A program made the position numbers and the translations under genes. A stretch of DNA of 64,000 nucleotides from Sipunculus nudus (lineage: Eukaryota > Annelida > Sipuncula > Golfingiida > Sipunculidae). Below, in pieces: positions 26,901 through 38,500 of this stretch (positions are counted from its first letter, which is position 1; each line of letters starts with the position of its first letter). Location: NCBI GenBank assembly GCA_026874595.1, contig CM049306.1:94789642-94853641 (forward strand), in the 5' to 3' direction. A model generated the notes under the pieces. The model saw only the letters and a list, made by a program, of their open reading frames with translations, was not told where the DNA came from and made no database searches.

Positions 26901-29900
26901 ACACCCAGCCTTATCAGGTAATACAAAATCGAATTGGTCTTAACAAAAGGGAGAAGAAGCATTTTTTTTTATTTTAGAAAAAAAGTTTGCATAAATTTGC
27001 ATAATAAATGAATTTCAAAATTCTGTTTAAAGATTTAAAATCCCACACCTGGCAGTATCAGATCCAACAAACTAAATCAAATCAACCAATAAACTAGATG
27101 ACCTGAGGTCACACGCTTGCCGGAAATGATGTAAAGTTAGTCAGATGAACGAGCAGTGTCAAAGTGAAAGAAAATAATCCATAGTTTGTGAAGAAAGAAC
27201 CAATATTAATAAAGTTCTAAAGAAAATAAAATTTTGATGTATTTTGATCACCTTGACCTTGACCTTTGACTTATTTGAATAATAAACATAGGACTTCCAG
27301 ATATCATCACGATATATGACAAGTGTAATTTACAAAACAATTCCTGCAAAACTGTGGCCAGTAGAATGCTACATGTGAGACGCAAGAACCAGGAAGCAGG
27401 CGAAATTGAGGTCAACTGACAAACAGACAACATACTGACAAACTGACCCAAGATTGTGAACAGATGACTTAATCATGTTATGAAGAAACCTCAGAGGAAG
27501 ATAATAAGCTATAGTTTATGTCAATGAGGTTTATAGTTTTGGAGATATGGCCAAAAAATGATATGTTGTGCAAGTTTGAGTGCACCGCCCCCTAGAGGCC
27601 AATTCTGGAAAATGAAAAATCTGTTTCGAGATATTAGTGTAAGACATAAGATGTAATAGTTTTAAAAGGATTCTTTCAAAACTGTGGCCTGTAGAATGCT
27701 ATATGTGAGACGCAAGAACCGGCAAGCAAGTGGATTTGAGGACAACTGAGAAACAGACGGACACACAGACAAAGTGACTCAAGATTGAGACCAAATGAAT
27801 ACACCAGGTTTTTTGAAAGACCCAGAGGAAGAAAATAAGCTATAGTTTATGTAAATGAGGTTTATAGTTTTGGAGATATGGCCAAAAAATGATATGTTGT
27901 GCAAGTTTGAGTGCACCGCCCCCTAGCGGCCAATTCTGGAAAATGAAAAATCTGTTTCGAGATATTAGTGTAAGACATAAGATGTAATAGTTTTAAAAGG
28001 ATTCTTTCAAAACTGTGACCTGTAGAATGCTATATGTGAGACGCCAGAACCGGTAAGCAGGCGAATTTGATGAAAACTGAGAAACAGACGGACACACTGA
28101 CAAAGTGACTCAAGATTGAGAGCAAATGAATACACAAGGTTTTTGGAAAGACCCAGAGGAAGAAAATAAGCTATAGTTTATGTAAATGAGGTTTATAGTT
28201 TAGGAGATATGGCCAAAAAATGATATGTTGTGCAAGTTTGAGTGCACCGCCCCCTAGTGGCCAATTCTGGAAAATGAAAAATCAGTTTCAAGATATTAGT
28301 GTAAGACATAAGATGTAATAGTTTTAAAAGGATTATTACAAAACTGTGACTTGTAGAATGCTAAATGTGAGACGCCATAACCGGTAAGCAGGCGAATTCG
28401 ATGAAAACTGAGATACAGACAGACACACTGACAAAGTGACTCAAGATTGAGTCAAAATGACTCCACCAGGATTTAGAAAAGACCCAGAGGAAGAAAATAA
28501 GCTATAGTTTATATATTTGAGGCTCACAGTTTTGGAGATATGGCCAAAACATATGTTGGGGAGGTTTGCATACAGCGCCACCTAGCGGCTGCATTCAAAA
28601 AATGGAAAAATGGTTTCGAGATAATAGTGTAGGACTTACGATATGTCAGTTTCAAAAAGATTCCTGCAAAACTGTGACCTCAAGGGCAAGATTACTGAAA
28701 TCTCGAAATATCTCGTTTGACGAGATATTATAGGAGATATCACGAGACCTTAATAAAATCTTGCAGTACTTGTTAAATGCTACCTGATGCAAAAAACTAG
28801 ACCACTCTAGCTGTAAAACTGCCAAAGTTAGAAAAATAAGGCCCCTTATTTTCGAATATCATGACTTTTTCCCAAAAATTCGTACCCTTTGGTTACGGCA
28901 AATTTGAGTCAGCTACACACCAGATGACTGGCGTTGGAATGATGTTTAAAATGAGCTATGTTTGAAGAAGATACGACTAATAGTGACAAAGATATGAAGA
29001 AAAAACCCTTTTGAGAAGTTTTGATGACCTTGACCTTGACCTTTGACCTGTATTGCCCAAAAACAATAGGCCCCGAGGACTTTTGCTCGTCTACCAGCTG
29101 TATAAGTTTAAAGACAATTGCTGCAAAATTGTGGCCTGTAGAGAGTACACAGACAGACAAACAAACTAGATGACCAGAGGTCACGCGCTTGCCGGAAATG
29201 ACACTAAGTTAGACAGATGAACGAGCAGTGTCAAAGTGAAAGAAAATAATCCATAGTTTGTGAAGAAAGAACCAATATTAACAAAGTTCTAAAGAAAATA
29301 AGATTTTGATATATTTTGATCACCTTGACCTTGACCTTTGACTTATTTGAATAATAAACATAGGACTTCCAGATATCATCACGATATATGACAAGTGTAA
29401 TTTACAAAACGATTCCTTCAAAACTGTGGCCAGTAGAATGCTACATGTGAGACGCAAGAACCAGGAAGCAGGCGAAATTGAGGACAACTGACAAACAGGC
29501 AAACATACTGACCCAAGATTGAGAACAGATGACTTAATCAGGTTATGAAGAAACCTAAGAGGAAGATAATAAGCTATAATTTATGTAAATGAGGTTAATA
29601 GTTTTGGAGATATGGCCAAAAAATGACATGTTGTGCAAGTTTGAGTGCACCGCCCCCTAGCGGCCAATTCTGTAAAATGAAAAGTCGGTTTCGAGATATT
29701 AGTGTAAGACATAAGATGTAATAGTTTTAAAAGGATTCTTTCAAAACTGTGGCCTGTAGAATGCTATATGTGAGACGCAAGAACCGGCAAGCAAGCGAAT
29801 TTGAGGACAACTGAGAAACAGACGGACACACAGACAAAGTGACTCAAGATTGAGACCAAATGAATACACCAGGTTTTTGGAAAGACCCAGAGGAAGAAAA

Positions 29901-32900
29901 TAAGCTATAGTTTATGTAAATGATGTTTATAGTTTTGGAGATATGGCCAAAAAATGATATGTTGTGCAAGTTTGAGTGCACCGCCCCCTAGTGGCCAACT
30001 CTGGAAAATGAAAAATCTGTTTCGAGATATTAGTGTAAGACATAAGATGTAATAGTTTTAAAAGGATTATTACAAAACTGTGACTTGTAGAATGCTATAT
30101 GTGAGACGCCATAACCGGTAAGCAGGCGAATTCGATGAAAACTGAGAAACAGACGGACACACTGACAAAGTGACTCAAGATTGAGTCAAAATGACTCCAC
30201 AAGGATTTAGAAAAGACTCAGAGGAAGAAAATAAGCTATAGTTTATGTAATTGAGGCTCACAGTTTTGAAGATATGGCCTAAACATGATATGTTGGGGAG
30301 GTTTGCACCCAGCGCCACCTAGCGGCTGCATTCAAAAAATGGAAAAATGGTTTCGAGATAATGGTGTAGGACTTACGATATGTCAGTTTCAAAACGATTC
30401 CTGCAAAACTGTGACCTCCAGGGCAAGATTACTGAAATCTCGAAATTTCTCGTTTGACGAGATATTATACGAGATATCGCGAGACCTTAATAAAATCTTG
30501 CAGTACTTGTTAAATGCTACCTGAGGCAAAAAACTAGACCTCTCTAGCTGTAAAACTGCCAAAGTTAGAAAAATAAGGCCCCTTATTTTCGAATATCATG
30601 ACTTTTTCCCAAAAATTCGTAACCATGGTTACGGCAAATTTGAGTAAGCTACACACCAGATGACTGGCCTTGGAATGATGTTTAAAATGAGCTATGTTTG
30701 AAGAAGATACGACTAATAGTGACAAAGATATGAAGAAAAAACCGTTTTGAGAAGTTTTGATGACCTTGACCTTGACCTTTGACCTGTATTGCCCAAAAAC
30801 AATAGGCCCCGAGGACTTTTGCTTGTCTACCAGCTGTATAAGTTTAAAGACAATTGCTGCAAAATTGTGGCCTGTAGAGAGTACACAGACAGACAGACAA
30901 ACAGACAAACTAGATGACCTGAGGTCACGCGCTTGCCGGAAATGATGTAAAGTTAGTCAGATAAACGAGCAGTGTCAAAGTGAAAGAAAATAATCCATAG
31001 TTTGTGAAGAAAGAAGAAATATTAACAAAGTTCTAAAGAAAATAAGATTTTGATATATTTTGATCACCTTGACCTTGATCTTTAACTTATTTGAGTAATA
31101 AACATAGGGCTTCCAGATATCATCACGATATATGACAAGTGTAATTTACAAAACGATTCCTGCAAAACTGTGGCCAGTAGAATGCAACATGTGAGACGCA
31201 AGAACCAGGAAGCAGGCGAAATTGAGGACAACTGACAAACAGACAAACATACTGACCCAAGATTGAGAACAAATGACTTAATCATGTTATGGAAAAACCT
31301 AAGAGGAAGATAATAAGCTATAATTTATGTAAATGAGGTTAATAGTTTTGGAGATATGGCAAAAAAATGATATGTTGTGCAAGTTTGAGTGCACCGCCCC
31401 CTGGCGGCCAATTCTGGAAAATGAAAAATTGGTTTCGAAATATTAGTGTAAGACATAAGATGTAATAGTTTTAAAAGGATTCTTTCAAAACTGTGGCCTG
31501 TAGAATGCTACATGTGAGACGCAAGAACCGGCAAGGAAGCGAATTTGAGGACAACTGAGAAACAGACGGACACACAGACAAAGTGACTCAAGATTGAGAC
31601 CAAATGAATACACCAGGTTTTTGGAAAGACCCAGAGGAAGAAAATAAGCTATAGTTTATGTAAATGATGTTTATAGTTTTGGAGATATGGCCAAAAAATG
31701 ATATGTTGTGCAAGTTTGAGTGCACCGCCCCCTAGCGGCCAATTCTGGAAAATGAAAAATCGGTTTCGAGATATTAGTGTGAGACATAAGATGTAATAGT
31801 TTTAAAAAGATTCTTTCAAAACTGTGTCCTGTAGAAGGCTACATGTGAGACGCAAGAACCGGCAAGCAAGCGGATTTGAGGACAACTAAGAAACAGACGG
31901 ACACACAGACAAAGTGACACAAGATTGAGACCAGATGACTAAACGAGTTCATGAAGAAGACTTAGATGAAAAAAATAAACTATAGTTTTTGTAATTGAGG
32001 CTTATAATTTTGGAGATATTGCCAAAACATGATATGTTGGAGAGGTTTGCACCCAGCGCCCCCTAGCGGCCGCATTAAAAAAATGAAAAATTGATTTCGA
32101 GATAATAGTGTAGGACTTAAGATATGCCAGTTTCAAAAAGATTCCTGCAAAACTGTGGCCTCCAGGGCAAGATTACTGAAATCTCGAATTATCTCGTTTG
32201 ACGAGATATTATACGAGATATTGCGAGACTCTTAATAGAATCTTGTAGTACTAGGTGAATGCTACCTGAAGCAAAAAACTAGACCTCTGTAGCTTTAAAA
32301 CTGACAAATTTAGAAAAATATCAGCACTTTTCCCCAAAAATGCGTTACCATGGTTACCGCAAATTGAGTCAGCTACACACCAGAAAACAGGCCTTGGAAT
32401 GACGATTAAAATGAGCTACTGTTGAAGTAGATACGACCAATATTAACACAGATATGAACAAAAAACCGTTTTGTATACTTTTGATGACCTTGACCTTGGA
32501 CCTATGTCGGCCAATAACAATAGGCCTCGAGGACTTTTGATTGTCTAGCAGCTGTATAAGTTTGAAAGCAATTGCTGGAAAATTGTGGCCTGTAGAGAGT
32601 ACACAGACAGACAGACAGACAAACAGACAAACAGACATCCGCGACTGACCAACCTGCTTGCAGAAATCGAAGATTTCCGGCAAGCAACAAACAGACAAAC
32701 AGACATCCGCGACTGACCAACCTGCTTGCAGAAATCGAAGATTTCCGGCAAGCAACAAACATACGCGGGTGATCAACATACTTGCGAAAATCGAAGATTT
32801 CCGGCAAGCAACAAACAGACAAACAGACATCCGCGACTGACCAACCTGCTTGCAGAAATCGAAGATTTCCGGCAAGCAATAAAGTTGTGACTGTGCCTCC

Positions 32901-35513
32901 GACATGTACGATAACAGATGAGGCCCGGAGAGGCCGTCACGGACCGCTGCACACGCCGGCCGCCCACCGTAAGGACCCTGCCGCCACTTGCGGCGACGGC
33001 ACGTGTCTTCGTGGTTTGGCGTAAAACGGCGCGAGATTTGACGAGACTAACAATGTAACCCCTGAATGTGACCGCGAGTGTCAGCCGCTATGCAGCGCTG
33101 CAAACCATGTGTCTGTAGCGTCAAAAATGACAGAATTATAGGCATTTCTTTGAATGGTCACATGTTCTCGTTTCACGAGAAACGGTGCGGGATATGACGA
33201 GACTTGCGATTGAACGGCTTAGAACTAGAGGGATGCTGTCTAACGCCAAAAACCAGACCTTTCTATCGCAAATATCAACAGAGATAGAAGCTGGAAAACT
33301 CCGCATTTTCAGATTGTCAAGTTTTACCCCAAAATTCGGTAACCATGGTAACGGCAGCACAAAGCTACATGTGCGAAGGGATAAGCCAATGTTCCTAGTT
33401 TCAGATACGACAAAAAAAATGGTGTCACGTTTAATATTTTTTGAGATATTGCAGAAAAATGATATGTTACAGTGTTTCATGTACCACGCCCCCTGGTGGC
33501 TATTTCCAAAAAATGAAAAATTGGTTTCGAGATATTTCTAAATAACACAAAATATGTCATTTTCAAAGTCATAGTTTAAAAAATGCGACCTGTAAGCCAT
33601 ATTTAATGAAATCTCGAAAATTCTCGTTTGACGAGAAATGGTGCGAGATTTTAAGAGACTTTCACTTGTATGATAAAAAGCTTATTTAGTACTATCTGAT
33701 GCAAAAAACTAGAACTCTCTAGCTTTAAAAATGACAAAGTTAGAAAAATTAGGCCTTTTATTTTCGAAAATCATGAGTTTTCCCCAAAAATGTGTAACCA
33801 TAGAAACAGCAGATTTCAGCAACATATATATCAGAAGAAATGCCTTGGAATGCCGATTAAAATGAGCCATGTTTGAAGTGGCTATGACAAATAGTAATGG
33901 AGATATGAAGAAAAGAGCACTTTAGGAACTTTTGATGACCTTGACCTTGACCTTTGACCTATATTGCCCAAAAACAATAGGCCTCCAGGACTTTTCCTTG
34001 TCTACCATCTGTGTAAGTTTAAAAGCAATTGCTGCAAAATTGTGGCCTGTAGAGAGTACACAGACAGACAGACAGACAAACAGACAAACAGACATCCGCG
34101 ACTGACCAACCTGCTTGCAGAAATCGAAGATTTCCGGCAAGCAACAAACAGACATCCGTGACTGACCAACCTGCTTGCCGAAATCGAAGATTTCCGGCAA
34201 GCAACAAACAGACAAACAGACATCCACGACTGACCAACCTGCTTGCAGAAATCGAAGATTTCCGGCAAGCAACAAACAGACATCCGCGACTGACCAACCT
34301 GCTTGCAGAAATCGAAGATTTCCGGCAAGCAATAAAGTTGTGACTGTGCCTCAAACATGTACGATAATAGATGGGGCCCGGAGAGGCCGTCACGGACCGC
34401 TGCACACGCCGGCCGCCCACCGTAAGGACCCTGCCGCCACTTGCGGCGACGGCACGTGTCTTCGTGGTTTGGCGTAAAACGGCGCGAGATTTGACGAGAC
34501 TAACAATGTAACCCCTGAATGTGACCGCGAGTGTCAGCCGCTATGCAGCGCTGCAAACCATGTGTCTGTAGCGTCAAAAATGACAGAATTATAGGCATTT
34601 CTTTGAATGGTCACGTGTTCTCGTTTCACGAGAAACGGTGCGGGATATGACGAGACTTGCGATTGAACGGCTTAGAACTAGAGGGATGCTGTCTAACGCC
34701 GAAAACCAGACCTTTCTATCGCAAATATCAACAGAGATAGAAGCTGGAAAACTCCGCATTTTCAGATTGTCAAGTTTTACCCCAAAATTCGGTAACCATG
34801 GTAACGGCAGCACAAAGCTACATGTGCGAAGGGATAAGCCAATGTTCCTAGTTTCAGATACGACAAAAAAAAATGGTGTCACGTTTAATATTTTTTGAGA
34901 TATTGCAGAAAAATGATATGTTACAGTGTTTCATGTACCACGCCCCCTGGTGGCTATTTCCAAAAAATGAAAAATTGGTTTCGAGATATTTCTAAATAAC
35001 ACAAAATATGTCATTTTCAAAGTCATAGTTTAAAAAATGCGACCTGTAAGCCATATTTAATGAAATCTCGAAAATTCTCGTTTGACGAGAAATGGTGCGA
35101 GATTTTACGAGACTTTCACTTGTATGATAAAAAGCTTATTTAGTACTATCTGATGCAAAAAACTAGAACTCTCTAGCTTTAAAAATGACAAAGTTAGAAA
35201 AATTAGGCCTTTTATTTTCGAAAATCATGAGTTTTCCCCAAAAATGTGTAACCATAGAAACAGCAGATTTCAGCAACATATATATCAGAAGAAAGGCCTT
35301 GGAATGCCGAATAAAATGAGCCATGTTTGAAGTGGCTATGACAATGAGTAATGGAGATATGAAGAAAAGAGCACTTTAGGAACTTTTGATGACCTTGACC
35401 TTGACCTTTGACCTATATTGCCCAAAAACAATAGGCCTCCAGGACTTTTCCTTGTCTACCATCTGTGTAAGTTTAAAAGCAATTGCTGCAAAATTGTGGC
35501 CTGTAGAGAGTAC

Positions 35514-35544
<31 letters not shown>

Positions 35545-38500
35545 AACAGACATCCACGACTGACCAACCTGCTTGCAGAAATCGAAGATTTCCGGCAAGC
35601 AACAAACAGACAAACAGACATCCGCGACTGACCAACCTGCTTGCAGAAATCGAAGATTTCCAGCAAGCAATAAAGGAGAAGATTCATTTTTTTGTGAACT
35701 GTGGACTCGTGGACAGACATCAAATCACCATGTCACCAGATGAGCTAAAAAAATAAAACACCAGGTAATATAAATACTGAGCAGTTATACCTTTTTGAAG
35801 CCCCTCTGGTAGTTATGCCTGAAGCTGACTCTGGCCTCTGGGTAGATGTACGCCCTCAGCGGAACTGTTGATGTGACCAGGACGTATGATGTGACACTGA
35901 ACGGCATGCCGTACAACAGGAGTGGGTTATCTATGTACTCCTGGATGACCCCTGCTTTCATCAGTACTCTGTCATAAAATGTATAAAATATAAATTTACA
36001 CATTTCTAGACATTTAATGCTAGTATTGTTGTGTCAGATTTGGGCAAATTTCAATCATATACTGATATGGTAAAATGCTGATTCCTCAGCAAACAATTTT
36101 TAACTTGGGTCATTATAAACTGCAATACTCATGCTCTACTCCTCTTAGCTTGCTGCTTTACTCAGTTAACATCAGTTGGCTCAAGGTCCCTATAAATGTA
36201 AAGCAAATTAAAAGAGTTTGTTAAAGCTAAGATATTTCAATATATTTTGTAATCTATGCAATTAAGTTAGAGCAAGTATTTCCACATATTCTGAAAGACA
36301 TACAGTTAGTATATCAAAATACCTTAACTGTATAAATAATGTTCATTTACATATAATCATGAGTATTAATAACTGTGAACAAAAATAAGACAATACAGGG
36401 CATAAAATTTCTCAACAAATAAGTGGGGTAGTCAGAGGAGAACAAAATTACTAATACTCAAAGAATTTCACCACACCCATATGTTTTTATTGAAACTTTA
36501 GTTATCAGTAATTTTCTTTGAAAATATTGTAATGTACTACACAAACTGTGCAAGTTCATTTTTTTGCATAACTCCTTTAAGTAGTCTGTTTTGTTAAAAC
36601 AAAACTAGGCCATTTGCACCAGCACTCAAGCAGTAATCATTAAGTCCTTCTAAAAATGACTGCAGGCCAATGGGGTCTGATGATACCAAACTTTGCCAGA
36701 ACTCCAATAAATTACAAATTTATGTCTCTTGTAAATTTCAAGCCCTGGACTACATCCAAGTACATGTAAGCATAATTACACATTTGTTACCTACTCTTTT
36801 ACTTTGTTTACATCTCTCTTCATGCTGGGCTGTAAGACCTGCAGTGGCTGGGTGGAATTGGATAAAACCGGTTTTGAGAGCCATCTTGTATGTCTGCTCG
36901 CTGCTCCAGAAAACTGCAGAAACTCTTCAGCTTGGGAAGGAAGATTATAACACACAGGAGAGAGGCTGCTTTGTTTTAATACTGCAAAGACAGAATGTAC
37001 AAATATGATCAACAGTAACTAGTATATTACCCATTCTTGAGTAGTTCAAGTAGTTCCTGACAGATATAGCTATATAACAGCCCTTCATGAAAAACTATCC
37101 AGTTTCTCTGGCTTTGTGGGGAATGAGGGAAAAGCCCCCCCCCCCTTAGGACACACTTGGCATTATATTTTACATTGTTCAAGACTAAAAATGGGTATTG
37201 TAATGAGTGTTGTAATAGAGGAGTTGCATGACAAAAGGTAAGTGGTACCACCATCAGTTATAATATAGATACATGCCAACTGAAATAACAAGCAAAGTTG
37301 AAGGTTTATATATGCTACTAAACTGAATTGTTATAAAAACAAGTGACCCAGGGGTCATGACGCTCAGCTGACCAGGAAGACATTGACAAAAGTAATTTTA
37401 TCATCTGAATGTCAAATTTGAATGAAATACTTTTTCCAAACTTGACCTTTTGTATAAAATCATCCAATATTCATTGGGGTACTATGGAGCTCTGTAGCAT
37501 GAAGGATATGGGTAACAGACACCTATTTTCAAGGTTTACAAGATGACTTTTCAGGGGTCTCCCAGCATGTCAAAAAATAAAATTCTAGGTCCAGTTATTA
37601 TGATTTGTGCCCTGTTAACAAATCCAAATGTTTATTCGGGGGGGGTATTTCAAAGCCGCATAGGATGAAGGATATGGGTAACAGAGATGTAATTTCAGGT
37701 GCACAAGGAGACTTTTCAGGGGCCTCCCAGCATATCAAGAAAGGAGATTCTAGGTCAAGTCATTATAATTTGTGCTCTGTTAACAGATGACCAAATCTTT
37801 ATTCTGGGGAGTACTTCGCAGCCCCAGAGCATGAAGGATATGGGTAACAGGGACCTTATTTCGGGTTTCCATGTAGACCTTTTATGGGCTTCCCTGGAGG
37901 TGAGGACAGAAGATTCTAGGTCCAGTCATTATGATTTGTGCCCTGTTTACAGATGACCAAATGTTTAAAGATCACAAAAGTAGAGAAAAAAAATCGTAAA
38001 AAATAAAAAAAATACAGGTGGCGCCACCAATCTCCAGAAATTAATGAAACACTCCATGATCAATATCCATGCAAAGAATCATGGTGATTAATGCATTAGT
38101 TGTTCAGATACTTGAGCTCTTGTATTAAATTTTGCATTATTCTGGGGGGTACTTCAGAACCCCATAGCTCGAAGAATATAGGTCACAGTGACCTAATTTC
38201 AGGTTTAAAAGGAGAATTTCCATAGACCTCCCAGGATTTCAAGTAAGAAGATTCCCGGTCTAGCGGTTACAATTTGTGCCCTGTTAACAGACAGACACCT
38301 GGATGGCCGGATGGACGACGGACAAAAGGTGATCCCTACAGCTCAGATGACTTTCAGTCAGCTGAGCTAAAAATTGAAAAAATACAGGTGGCGCCACCAG
38401 AATGCAGAAACTGATGAAACATTTCATGATCAATATCCCTGCAAAGAATCATGGTGATCAATATAATAATTGTTCAGATACTTGAACTTTTGTATCAAAT

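Larger units (their letters stand above)
27091..35680 (+). mobile_element. Family C concatemer, 8.6 kb, head to tail
   Basis: The family C 5' end (a TGACC.GAGGTCA palindrome followed by tag CGCTTGCCGGAAAT) recurs at 27099-27127, 29170-29199 and 30914-30943. Each recurrence after the first directly follows an ACAG tract, so units are joined end to start. Two further near-identical units of ~1.45 kb follow. Clustered 3' stem-loops lie at 32656-32876, 34111-34326 and 35569-35667. Units contain ~300-350 bp subrepeats ('ggagatatggccaaaa.atgatatgttg'). It fills the intron between CPED1 exons d and e. No transposase open frame is visible. Confidence 0.85.

Noticed and set aside
32369-35756. Open frames rich in MSVCLSVCLSV / TDRQTDKQT and ACRKSSISASR
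   Set aside because: These are translations of ACAG tracts and the family C stem-loop array, appearing in all frames on both strands.
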